Assembly (NCBI GenBank): GCA_964354345.1
Contig: CAYGZL010000050.1
Location: forward strand, 1-17,010
Length of the DNA: 17,010 bases
Direction: 5' to 3'
From: CAYGZL01 sp964354345
GTDB taxonomy: Bacteria; Chloroflexota; Anaerolineae; Anaerolineales; UBA4823
A model generated the notes under the pieces. The model was not told where the DNA came from. It ran no database searches and saw nothing but the letters and a program-made list of their open reading frames with translations. Of this stretch, positions 7,575 through 15,610 are shown piece after piece (the first letter of the stretch is position 1; every line of letters starts with the position of its first letter). Made by a program: the position numbers and the translations under genes.

Positions 7575-8486
7575 TCATGTGTTCGGATACAGCCGCACGG
7601 CTGCGGCGATTTCCGCCACATGCGCCGGCGTTGAACCGCAACAACCCCCTACGATACGAGCCCCGCTGCGGACATACCGTGCAGCAAATACCCCCATTTG
7701 CTGTGGAGTGATGGAATAAACCACTTCCCCACTGGTAGCATCTGTCGCCGGTAAACCCGCGTTTGGCTTGGCCCAGATGACCAGAACCGGTTGGTTGGCC
7801 GCGTATTCTTGGACGATCTTTTCCATATTTTCGAGGGTAGTACCACAGTTAGCGCCAATCGCCGCTGCCCCGAGTGAGGAAAAAACCTGGGCCACCTGGG
7901 CTGGTCTGACGCCCATCATCGTCCGCAGGCCGCGATCATAACTAAAGCTGACTACAACCGGCAGCGATGAGGCCTGTCGAGCGCCTTCGAAGGCCACAGT
8001 TGCTTCTTCGAGCGCAAAATGAGTCTCAATCACCAATAAATCCACACCGCTTTCGGTCAGCGCCTGGGCTTGTTCAGCATAGGCTTGCCGGGCTTCTTCC
8101 GGGGTCAACTCACCCAGGGGTGGAAACATTTTTCCGGTTGGCCCCAGCGAGCCCGCCACCAACACCCCCGGTCGGGACACCGCTGCTGAGCGCGCCAGTT
8201 CTGCTGCTCTTTGGTTAAGTTGGCGAGACTGGACGACATCGAACGAGCCATCCAGGCGCAGCCGCGTTCCCCCAAAGGTATTGGTCAGGATGATATCTGA
8301 CCCGGCTGCAACAAAAGCCCGGTGTAACTTCAGGACTTCCTCAGGCTGCTCAAATACCCAGGCTTCGGGAGGCGACCCAACCGGTAACCCGGCCGCCTGT
8401 AAATTTGTCCCGGTAGCGCCATCAGCGACCAGAATCTCCCCCGCATTCAATCGACTCAAGAATAGATTCTCGTTTCGTTCTTGCAT
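7575..8486 (-). CDS. Homocysteine S-methyltransferase family protein (MmuM/BHMT/MetH N-terminal fold)
   Basis: This 303-residue TIM-barrel protein belongs to the zinc-dependent homocysteine methyltransferase family (COG2040/COG0646). Known members move a methyl group from S-methylmethionine, betaine or a methyl carrier onto homocysteine to give methionine. Visible signs are ADGATGTNLQ (21-30), NTFGGTRLRL (69-78), AGSLGPTGK (111-119), the first zinc ligand in GANCG (C214), and the paired ligands in GGCCGSTPAH (C282, C283). All three cysteines are intact, so it should be active. The methyl donor is unknown. ATG at 8486 has AGGAGG 7 nt upstream, which is stronger than the in-frame start at 8510. 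It lies 20 nt after the MFS gene and is probably co-transcribed, an unusual partner for a glycosidase and transporter. Confidence 0.88.
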   Translation of the reverse strand: MQERNENLFLSRLNAGEILVADGATGTNLQAAGLPVGSPPEAWVFEQPEEVLKLHRAFVAAGSDIILTNTFGGTRLRLDGSFDVVQSRQLNQRAAELARSAAVSRPGVLVAGSLGPTGKMFPPLGELTPEEARQAYAEQAQALTESGVDLLVIETHFALEEATVAFEGARQASSLPVVVSFSYDRGLRTMMGVRPAQVAQVFSSLGAAAIGANCGTTLENMEKIVQEYAANQPVLVIWAKPNAGLPATDATSGEVVYSITPQQMGVFAARYVRSGARIVGGCCGSTPAHVAEIAAAVRLYPNT

Positions 8487-8506
8487 GATCGTCCTCCTGA
8501 ACACCG

Positions 8507-9781
8507 TCATCCGCGTACTGTTTCTTCCGGCGCAATGATCGCCGGTGCAACTGGCTCTTCCGCCGTGCGACTCGCCAGATAAGTCAACAGAGCGCCCAAG
8601 CCAAATAAAACCATGCTCATTATAAAAGGAAATATCCGGTTAATTTCTGAAAGATTGCCAGCGATCCAACCAAATGGCGAAGTGAGCAGGATCACAATCA
8701 CATACATGATTGCCATTATCCGGGCACGCTCTTGAGCATCGACGGTTAGAACCAACATTCTATCCAAGAATGGATTCACCATAGCCAGGCTGCAGGCTTC
8801 AATTAAAACACTCATGACTAACATCCCGTAGCGTTTTTCGGGAGCGATGATCAGCAACACCAGGCTGACCAGATATCCCACAAAACCGACCAACATGGGC
8901 TTCTTGAACTGTAGCCCGCCAAGACGCGGGATCACAAATAAGAAAAAAACCAGCATAACCCCTGAGCGGATAAAAGGGAATAAAGCCAGGTTTTGCGTTG
9001 GGATGTGCAATTTCTCAGTTACCAGCAGCGCCCAGAAGGTATTGTTAATCGTAGCACAGATGCTGATCACCACCATAATCCCCATCGTAAGCAAGGTGTG
9101 CGGAGCGCGCAGGAGCTGACTGAATACACCGCGATATTCGCGCAACATCGTAAAAACATTCTGCCCCTTCGTTTCCTGCATGCGTATCCGGCCCTGGCGA
9201 GTTTCGGTCACCATCACATTCATGGTGATAAATTTAATCGTCATCATCACAAAAGCAAAAATATACAGACCGCGCATGGTCGGCACCAGCGAAAACTGAC
9301 TGATCAAGAGTCCTGCAATGGGCGCCATAAAGGCCGCCAACAAACCCGATATATAAATCCAGGTATAGATATCAATCAAAAGATTGTGGTCTGTGTCCTC
9401 GACCATCACGCAGGTCCAGGAGTTCATCGTCACGCGCCACAGGCTGTTGATGATCGCGGCCACAATAAAATAATTAAAGTTTTGTGAAATCGCCCAAATA
9501 AATGTGGGAACGCTCCAGGCCAGAATATCGAAGATCAGGGTGGCACGCTTACGCCCCATTTTATCGGTAATGATGCCACTCATCATAGCCGAGAGAATTT
9601 GGAAACCCAGACCAATACTGATAATTAAACCAATCTGGCGATCTGTTAACCCGAAAGACCGCATATAAATGGAAACATAAGGCGCATACAAATTGAAAGG
9701 GATACCCCAAAGAGGTTCGGTAAATACCGCACCGCGCGCATTACCCCGCAAGTTTTTTAACGTCGTAATTAGCTGAAACAC
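8507..9781 (-). CDS. Major facilitator superfamily transporter
   Basis: This 424-residue integral inner-membrane protein has about 12 hydrophobic segments. MFS motif A lies in the loop between segments 2 and 3 as GIITDKMGRKRATL (about 68-81). A central loop rich in charged residues (about 190-215, with ETRQGRIRM and QETKGQN) separates the two halves. It could be an importer or an exporter, and the substrate cannot be read from sequence. Lying between a GH31 glycosidase and a methyltransferase gene, it may carry the sugar or glycoside that the GH31 enzyme cleaves; this is inference from context. The start is GTG at 9781 with only a weak ribosome site (CGGGT), and a candidate promoter lies about 40 nt upstream, so it may be expressed separately from the GH31 gene. 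Confidence 0.88.
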   Translation of the reverse strand: MFQLITTLKNLRGNARGAVFTEPLWGIPFNLYAPYVSIYMRSFGLTDRQIGLIISIGLGFQILSAMMSGIITDKMGRKRATLIFDILAWSVPTFIWAISQNFNYFIVAAIINSLWRVTMNSWTCVMVEDTDHNLLIDIYTWIYISGLLAAFMAPIAGLLISQFSLVPTMRGLYIFAFVMMTIKFITMNVMVTETRQGRIRMQETKGQNVFTMLREYRGVFSQLLRAPHTLLTMGIMVVISICATINNTFWALLVTEKLHIPTQNLALFPFIRSGVMLVFFLFVIPRLGGLQFKKPMLVGFVGYLVSLVLLIIAPEKRYGMLVMSVLIEACSLAMVNPFLDRMLVLTVDAQERARIMAIMYVIVILLTSPFGWIAGNLSEINRIFPFIMSMVLFGLGALLTYLASRTAEEPVAPAIIAPEETVRG

Positions 9782-9964
9782 TGAAATTACCCGGTTGTTT
9801 TAGGATATGGATTTAACAGAACGATTGTAGCACAGTTAATTATCCCGAATGATCGTGCTTTGAGGGGTAGATCCGGCGAGTTACCGGGCAATTCCTTCCC
9901 GCCTCCCGCTCTATGAAATTCCGATATGCCAGGTGCAGATTTTCGGGCGGTACTGCCACCTCAA
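9782..9964. other. 183-nt intergenic region between GH31 and MFS genes
   Basis: It contains the candidate MFS promoter and no clear terminator. A 42-codon minus-strand frame (GTG at 9968 to a stop at 9840) overlaps the GH31 stop by GTGA and reads with sensible codons (VIEVAVPPENLHLAYRNF...), but it has no ribosome site and I do not call it a gene. Confidence 0.5.
9824..9832 (-). promoter_or_regulatory. Candidate extended -10 (TGCTACAAT) upstream of the MFS gene
   Basis: The minus strand reads TGC-TACAAT about 45 nt before the GTG start of the transporter, five of six matches to the -10 consensus plus the TGn extension. The -35 region is weak (TCATTC). Confidence 0.45.
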
Positions 9965-12379
9965 TCACGTTAAGATCGTATATCCAAAATTCAACTCAAC
10001 TCCCTGGCTTAAATCCAGGTTGACTGCCGTAAATCCATCCCGGACTTGGGGTTGGAGCGAGCGATCTGCCAGCCGTAATCGATCCAACCGGAAGGCGACC
10101 CAACGCACCATCAGCTTAATTGGCGCCGGACTGATTTTTAAGCTCCCCTGGCTGCCCTGGAATTGGTAAGTGATTTCCATCTGGAATCCATCCTCAGCAA
10201 TCGCCAGAATCCGCTGTGTCTCACCGGGATAGAGATCCAATGTCCATTCTGTTGGCACAGGTCCCTGCAGGTGTTGCAGCGGTTGCGCATAACGAGGGAT
10301 AACCGCGCCTTCACGCACATAAACCGGAATGTAGGTCAGCGGGGCCTCCACCCTCTGATAACCCGGCCCAAGCGTTCCGTCGGCTGGATTTTCCAGACGC
10401 CGCCAGATGCCTGGAGGAAAATACACTGGCCGCGACTCAGCCCCTGCTCTAAAGACGGGCGCCACCAACAAATCATTGCCCAGTAAATATTGGTCGTCAA
10501 TCTGATCCACGCCCGGCTCAGTCTGGTATTCCAGAACGATCGGACGCAGGATGGGAAGTCCGGTTCGAACACTCTCCCCGGCTGCTGCCAGCAAGTAAGG
10601 CACCAGGCTGTAGCGAATCTGCGCATAATGGCGCACCACCTGCACTGCCTCATCCCCATAATGCCAGGGCTCACGCGGTGTGATGCCGTGAAAGCGCGCC
10701 AGGGGAGTGAACATACCGAACTGCGCCCAGCGGATGTAAAGCTCAGGCGAGGGCTTCGCGCCGACAAAACCACCAATGTCATGCGACCAGAACGCTTCGC
10801 CCGTAAAAGCCGCCGAGAGACCGCCCCGCAGCGCGCCTTTCATCCCTTCCCAGGTCACCTGAGTATCGCCAGCCCAGCAGGCGGGATAACGCTGGCTGCC
10901 GATATATCCCGGCCGGCGCCAGATCAACCCAACCCCTTTGACTTCCTGCACGGCCTCATAAACCGCCTGAGCATACAGGTGAACATACAGGTTGTGCATC
11001 TCTTTTCCCGTCCTGCCATTGAAGAACAAGGCGTCTTCCGGTATGCGATCGCCGAAATCCACTTTAAACAACGCCGCGCCCTGGCGCAGCAGGAGCTTGA
11101 GCTTTTCCTGCCACCATGCCCTGGCCGCCGGGTTGGTGAAATCGATCATCCCAGCCGCCAAGCCAAATTCCAGGCGTGAGATACCGCCATCCATCGTCTT
11201 GACCAGGTAACCTTTCTCTTTTGCCTCTTCGTATGCCAGGGAATCTTCGGAAAAATATGGGTTAATCCAGATGCAGGTCCGGAAACCTTTTTCAGCCAGA
11301 CTGGCAAATAGCTGCCGGGGCTCCGGCCAGGTCACCTCATCCCATTCGAAATTACAAATTTCGACGCCGATCTCCCCGTAATACATTTTCTTCATCCAAC
11401 TCGGGTCGATATTAAATACATCGCAGGGAATTTGTTCGGCGCGCAAGCGGTCAGCAACCTCTTCAAGCTCCTGCCGATTGCGGTAAGGCGCCCGGCTCAT
11501 CCAGATGCCAAACGCCCATTTCGGCGGCCGCGCCGGTCGTCCGGTCAAACCCGTATAGAGCTGGACTAACTGCTTCAGGGTTGGCGCCAGGAATAAAAAC
11601 AGATCAAGTTTGGCGTCCTCCACCAGCGCGCCGGCGGTTGCATAAGAAAAAGAACCAATTTCCCAATAAGAACGAAATGACGAGTGCAGCATCAACCCCC
11701 ACCCTGCGGTTGAAAATAACACCGGGACGGCTTTGTAACTCATATCACTGGTGTTACTGCCGCAGGTGTCCTCCTGCCAGATCGTGGCGCGCGAGGATGT
11801 TTTTTCGAACCTGGTAAACTTTTCACCCAGACCGTAATAGCGATCTTCGTTGCGACTGCGCCAGCTTAGAAAGGCACAGCTTTCGTCATCTTTTTTTCTT
11901 AACCCCAGCGGTGGCGCGGTCAGCATACTCACCAGCAGCTCAGTCTCGCTCTCAAAAATCGTCTCGCCTTGCGGAGAAAGCACCTTCAAACAAAAAGGGG
12001 TTTTATGGAATATCAGGCGATAACCGCCAGATTGGAAAATATAACGAGTCGAGTCTTCGCTCCATTCAAAGGCAGGTCGCCCGGGCGGTAAAGGCAGCAA
12101 CATTGGGCTTTGCTCATCAAAGATCGCCTCCGGCTGGCCCATGCGTATGCGTAAAATTCCAGGCGCTACAGCCTCGATCTGGAGCATGCCAACCAATCCA
12201 GAGGAAAAGACGGCATCGAAAACAAGCGCCGACCCCTGCGGATGAACGCCTGTCAAACCAGCCAGATAATCGTATTGATATCCCACCCGGTGAAAAATCC
12301 GTGAATCATCAGGGAAAATGCTCTGCCCGCGCAGGAAGCGGTGTGCGTAATTGTCTGTGGTATAAACAGGGATTTCCAT
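9965..12379 (-). CDS. yicI: GH31 alpha-xylosidase/alpha-glucosidase (YicI-like)
   Basis: This 804-residue cytosolic retaining glycoside hydrolase of family 31 releases alpha-linked xylose or glucose from the non-reducing end. An N-terminal beta-sandwich (about 1-275) precedes the catalytic barrel. KWAFGIWMSRAPYRN (287-301) and DVFNIDPSWM (320-329) mark its start. The nucleophile is D441 in KVDFGDRIPEDA, and the acid/base is D505 in CWAGDTQ. WSHDIGGF (531-538) and the C-terminal beta domains follow. KVDFGDRIP...MHNLY is much closer to E. coli YicI (KTDFGERIP...MHNHY) than to GH31 alpha-glucosidases, which favours xylosidase activity. The R-S-A segment before the acid/base reads WRRPGYIGSQRYP, a small departure that may alter the substrate pocket. 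No signal peptide is seen. AAAGGAG lies 6-7 nt before the ATG. Divergent from the URO-D-like gene. Confidence 0.92.
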   Translation of the reverse strand: MEIPVYTTDNYAHRFLRGQSIFPDDSRIFHRVGYQYDYLAGLTGVHPQGSALVFDAVFSSGLVGMLQIEAVAPGILRIRMGQPEAIFDEQSPMLLPLPPGRPAFEWSEDSTRYIFQSGGYRLIFHKTPFCLKVLSPQGETIFESETELLVSMLTAPPLGLRKKDDESCAFLSWRSRNEDRYYGLGEKFTRFEKTSSRATIWQEDTCGSNTSDMSYKAVPVLFSTAGWGLMLHSSFRSYWEIGSFSYATAGALVEDAKLDLFLFLAPTLKQLVQLYTGLTGRPARPPKWAFGIWMSRAPYRNRQELEEVADRLRAEQIPCDVFNIDPSWMKKMYYGEIGVEICNFEWDEVTWPEPRQLFASLAEKGFRTCIWINPYFSEDSLAYEEAKEKGYLVKTMDGGISRLEFGLAAGMIDFTNPAARAWWQEKLKLLLRQGAALFKVDFGDRIPEDALFFNGRTGKEMHNLYVHLYAQAVYEAVQEVKGVGLIWRRPGYIGSQRYPACWAGDTQVTWEGMKGALRGGLSAAFTGEAFWSHDIGGFVGAKPSPELYIRWAQFGMFTPLARFHGITPREPWHYGDEAVQVVRHYAQIRYSLVPYLLAAAGESVRTGLPILRPIVLEYQTEPGVDQIDDQYLLGNDLLVAPVFRAGAESRPVYFPPGIWRRLENPADGTLGPGYQRVEAPLTYIPVYVREGAVIPRYAQPLQHLQGPVPTEWTLDLYPGETQRILAIAEDGFQMEITYQFQGSQGSLKISPAPIKLMVRWVAFRLDRLRLADRSLQPQVRDGFTAVNLDLSQGVELNFGYTILT

Positions 12380-12455
12380 TCAGGTCTCCTTTCTATTTGT
12401 TTACAATTTTACACCAGCCACTGTCGATGCACGTAATCTAAGACCAGATCCCCTA

Positions 12456-12464
12456 TGCTATAAT
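12456..12464 (+). promoter_or_regulatory. Extended -10 promoter element (TGCTATAAT) for the URO-D-like gene
   Basis: TGC-TATAAT, a perfect -10 with a TGn extension, lies about 77 nt before the ATG at 12541. The -35 area is poor. The divergent region is only 161 nt, so GH31 and this gene may share regulation. A weaker TAAAAT on the minus strand (12406-12411) could serve GH31. Confidence 0.6.
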
Positions 12465-12540
12465 CGCAGCAACATACCATCCTTTCCGATCCACGCTGGC
12501 GCACCCAACGCGATGGATCAACCGCCCTCCAGGAACACCC

Positions 12541-13617
12541 ATGCGAAACTCGTCTACCTTCCATAACGACTACCGCTACATGCTGGACGTATTGAATAAC
12601 CGGCGCCCAGCTCGCCTGCCAATCTATGAACACCTGATCAACCCTCCTTTCATGGAAAAGATCCTCAATGTCCGTTTTGCGGACCTGATCAACGGCAATG
12701 AAGCCGATGTAGATGAGTTTTTTACGCACTACTGCCGCTTTTATCAGCAGATGACTTATGACACAGTTTCCTTCGAGGTAACGATCACTGATTTATTGCC
12801 CGAGCATGGCGCATTGATGGGTGGACGTCCGGGACCGATTCAGAACCGGGATGATTTCGAGCACTATCCCTGGAAGGATCTTCCTTCCCTGTACTGGAAG
12901 GCAGCCAACCCCTTGTTCCAGGCGCTGGCTCGCCACATTCCACCCGGCATGAAGCCATTAGGCGGCGTGGGCAACGGTGTGTTCGAGATCAGCGAAGACC
13001 TGGTCGGTTTCCAATATCTGGCTTACCTGGCAGCCGACGATCCTGAGTTGTTCAGCCAGGTTTTTATCAAGATCGGTGATTTGATGATCCTCCTCTGGGC
13101 TGAGTTCCTGAGGCGTTACGGCGATCTCTTTGCCATCTGTCGTATGGGTGATGACCTGGGCTTCAAGACCAGCACACTGACTTCGCCGCGCGTCATTCGC
13201 CAACATGTCTTACCCCAATACCGGCGCGTCATTGGTTTAATTAAAGAGGCAGGGAAACCTTTCGTATGGCACTCCTGTGGAAATATTTTTCGGATCATGG
13301 AGGATGTGATTGCCCTGGGGATCGACGCCAAACATTCCAATGAAGATCAAATTGCGCCATTCGAGCAATGGATCAGCAAATATGGGGAGCGGATCGCTTT
13401 GTTGGGGGGAATTGATGTCGATATCTTATGCAGGAACGATCCAGCGGATATTATTAAATATGTCTATGAAAAAGGCCGCCAGTATCGCGCCTTAGCGCGA
13501 GGATACGCCTTAGGCTCCGGCAACTCAATCCCCGAATTCGTCCCCGTGGAGGGGTACCTGGCGATGATCGAGGCTGCTCAGCGCATCCGGGCGGAGGAAG
13601 AAGCCCACCCGGCGTAA
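12541..13617 (+). CDS. Uroporphyrinogen decarboxylase-superfamily protein of a saccharide-locus type
   Basis: This 358-residue TIM-barrel protein belongs to the URO-D/MtaA superfamily (COG0407), whose members include haem decarboxylases and zinc methyltransferases. Residues 201-210 (RMGDDLGFKT), 244-248 (HSCGN) and 324-335 (LGSGNSIPEFVP) match the methyltransferase-like branch rather than true HemE. H244 and C246 fit two zinc ligands. The third ligand, a cysteine in MtaA-type proteins, seems replaced, since the equivalent stretch reads GSGNSIP. I recall many proteins with this GSGNSIP ending next to sugar-metabolism genes, function unknown. Here it is divergent from a GH31 gene, which fits. 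The ATG at 12541 has a modest AGGA site 7 nt upstream. It should not be annotated as hemE. Confidence 0.85.
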   Translation: MRNSSTFHNDYRYMLDVLNNRRPARLPIYEHLINPPFMEKILNVRFADLINGNEADVDEFFTHYCRFYQQMTYDTVSFEVTITDLLPEHGALMGGRPGPIQNRDDFEHYPWKDLPSLYWKAANPLFQALARHIPPGMKPLGGVGNGVFEISEDLVGFQYLAYLAADDPELFSQVFIKIGDLMILLWAEFLRRYGDLFAICRMGDDLGFKTSTLTSPRVIRQHVLPQYRRVIGLIKEAGKPFVWHSCGNIFRIMEDVIALGIDAKHSNEDQIAPFEQWISKYGERIALLGGIDVDILCRNDPADIIKYVYEKGRQYRALARGYALGSGNSIPEFVPVEGYLAMIEAAQRIRAEEEAHPA

Positions 13618-13645
13618 AAAACAGCCGGCTTGTATCGATTGATCG

Positions 13646-14812
13646 TTAAAGCACTTCCCTGACTTTTTCGACCACCACAGCCAGGTCGTCTTTTTCGATC
13701 ACCAGCGGCGGCAGGAAGCGCATCACGGTCAGACCGGCTGGTAGAGCCAGCACGCCACGTGCCATCAGCTCCTGCAAGAAAGGCGTCACTTTTTCTTTCA
13801 GCTCGATGCCGACCATCAGCCCCAGACCACGCACCTCACGAATACGAGGTGATGCCACCTGGCGAAGTTGCTCCAAAAACCAGGACCCAAGCTCAGCAGC
13901 CCGTTCTGGCAGGCGTTCACTTTCAATAAATTCCAGGGCCGCCAGGGCCGCCGCGCAGACCAGTGGATTCCCACCGAAGGTCGAGCCGTGCACCTGGGAG
14001 GGCAATTCGCCCAAGCGCGACTGCAACAGACAGGCGCCCATTGGGAGCCCGCCAGCGAGCGATTTTGCCACACACACCAGATCGGGCTCCAAACCGGCAT
14101 GCTGAAAGGCAAACATCCACCCGGTGCGGCCAAAACCGGTCTGGGTTTCATCCAGGATCAGCAGCGCGCCGCGTTCCCGGCACAGCTCCTGGGCGCGGCG
14201 CAGGAAGGTCGGATCGCCCGGGCGTACACCCCCCTCGCCCTGGACGACTTCCAAGAGCACCCCCGCGGTGGACGAAGTAATCGCCTCATCCAGGGCAGCC
14301 ACGTCGTTGTAGGGAATGTGGTGGAAGCCTGGCACCAGCGGCTCGAACGGCTCGCGATACTTCTTATCCCAGGTTGCTGATAGCGCCCCGTAAGTCCGTC
14401 CATGAAAGCCGCGCATCGTGGCGAGGATCTCGGTTCGCCCGGTTAATAAGCGCGCAAACTTGATCGCCGCCTCGACCGCCTCGGTGCCGGAATTGCACAG
14501 AAAGACCCGCCCCAAACCAGCCAGGGTGCACAATTTGTCTTCCAACAGAGCCCGTTGGTCGTTGTAGAACATTTCCGGGCAAGAGATCAAAGTGGCAGCC
14601 TGCTCTGTGATGGCGCGCACAACAGCCGGGTTGGCATGACCGACATTGGCAGTACCCTGTCCGCCGACGCAATCAATATATTCGCGACCCTGTGCGTCCC
14701 ATAGCCGCGCCCCCTGACCGCGCACAATCGCGATTGACCGCTTGGTATATACCCCGCTGGTATGGCTGTTTTCAAGTGCCTGGATGGCAGCCGTATCTGG
14801 CACGTTAATCAT
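13646..14812 (-). CDS. lysJ: LysJ/ArgD-type class III PLP aminotransferase
   Basis: This 388-residue PLP-dependent aminotransferase is of the acetylornithine / LysW-lysine type. LysJ acts on LysW-gamma-aminoadipate semialdehyde in the alpha-aminoadipate lysine route; ArgD acts on acetylglutamate semialdehyde in arginine synthesis. Visible are NSGTEA (107-112, phosphate binding), GFHGRT (135-140), D221 in ILDETQTGFGRTG, the PLP lysine K250 in VAKSLAGG, and HGSTFGGNPL. The segments WDKKYREPFEPLV, IPYNDVAAL, EVRGLGLMVGIELKEK and MRFLPPLVIEKDDL closely resemble Thermus LysJ, which is why I prefer it, but dual lysine/arginine use is common. No lysW or other lys/arg gene lies in the window. ATG at 14812 has GGAG 8 nt upstream; a TTG at 14851 has no such support. 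Confidence 0.85.
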   Translation of the reverse strand: MINVPDTAAIQALENSHTSGVYTKRSIAIVRGQGARLWDAQGREYIDCVGGQGTANVGHANPAVVRAITEQAATLISCPEMFYNDQRALLEDKLCTLAGLGRVFLCNSGTEAVEAAIKFARLLTGRTEILATMRGFHGRTYGALSATWDKKYREPFEPLVPGFHHIPYNDVAALDEAITSSTAGVLLEVVQGEGGVRPGDPTFLRRAQELCRERGALLILDETQTGFGRTGWMFAFQHAGLEPDLVCVAKSLAGGLPMGACLLQSRLGELPSQVHGSTFGGNPLVCAAALAALEFIESERLPERAAELGSWFLEQLRQVASPRIREVRGLGLMVGIELKEKVTPFLQELMARGVLALPAGLTVMRFLPPLVIEKDDLAVVVEKVREVL

Positions 14813-14884
14813 GGCGTCTTCTCCGGTAAATTTTGTACTGAGCGAAAGCAATTAAAACAGGCCTGATTTTACCTGCAAACCAGT

Positions 14885-15610
14885 CTACCGGTAAAACAAT
14901 CCCTGATCGCGGCGATATCCCCACACCGCCAGGACGCCGCTGGCAACGCAATAAGCCAACAACCCTAACCAGGGCAACCAGGCGGTGCCAAAGGGCTGTG
15001 ATACCCCCAGAATGGCTTCCACATACAGGCGGGTGGGGAGATAGGGCATCAAACTTCTGACAGGTGCAATCGGTTCGCCCCACAGACCACCCGCGTAGGA
15101 TAACAAAATCCACAACACATTCGCGATCGGAAAAGCGGTGCGTGGGTTCATCCAATATCCCAGGGCGATGCCAAGCAATCCAAAGGGGATACTCGCCACC
15201 AGCAGCGCCAGGCTGAGGCTGACCCAACCCACCGCGGGCAGCCGCGCCGGAGTCAAGACGACTGCCAGACCGAAGACCGCCATCACCGCCAGAGCCGAAT
15301 ATACCAGACCAGCCAGCACACGCCCGGCGAAGCGCACCAGCGGGGCGACCGGCAGCGTGCGTACATAGCGTTCCCAGGGTGACAGCCGGTCATTGGTAAT
15401 CTCGGCGCCATATTGGAAAAAGGCTACTCCCATGACACCGATCGCGGCGTACCCCACCGCAACCTGGATCGCCGAGTCTGGATCATTTGCATCGCGCATC
15501 CCCAACAAAAGGTACAGCAGACAGGGTAAAACCAGACCAGGCAGCAGCATACTCGGATAGCGCACCAGTTCCAGCATGTGCAGCTTAAAATAAGCGCCGA
15601 TGAGCTTCAT
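14885..15610 (-). CDS. ABC-2 type transporter permease
   Basis: This 241-residue membrane protein has about six hydrophobic segments (roughly 20-40, 47-67, 97-118, 128-150, 160-178 and 212-230), the layout of ABC-2 exporter permeases. Between segments 2 and 3 it has the typical NDRLSPWERYVRTLPV stretch, which in this family contacts the ATPase. Its ATG overlaps the stop of the upstream ATPase gene by ATGA, so the two are translationally coupled and should form a (permease)2(ATPase)2 exporter. The cargo could be a drug, lipid or peptide; nothing in the sequence decides. The gene ends 72 nt before the LysJ-type gene, close enough for read-through. Confidence 0.88.
   Translation of the reverse strand: MKLIGAYFKLHMLELVRYPSMLLPGLVLPCLLYLLLGMRDANDPDSAIQVAVGYAAIGVMGVAFFQYGAEITNDRLSPWERYVRTLPVAPLVRFAGRVLAGLVYSALAVMAVFGLAVVLTPARLPAVGWVSLSLALLVASIPFGLLGIALGYWMNPRTAFPIANVLWILLSYAGGLWGEPIAPVRSLMPYLPTRLYVEAILGVSQPFGTAWLPWLGLLAYCVASGVLAVWGYRRDQGLFYR

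Noticed and set aside
13618..13645. Possible bidirectional terminator between the URO-D-like and LysJ-like genes
   Set aside because: Only a 4-bp palindrome (AGCCGGCT) with an A-run is visible; the stem is too weak to call.
14813..14851. In-frame TTG start extending the LysJ-like protein by 13 residues
   Set aside because: The ATG at 14812 has a good GGAG site at normal spacing; the TTG has none and the added residues do not fit the family.
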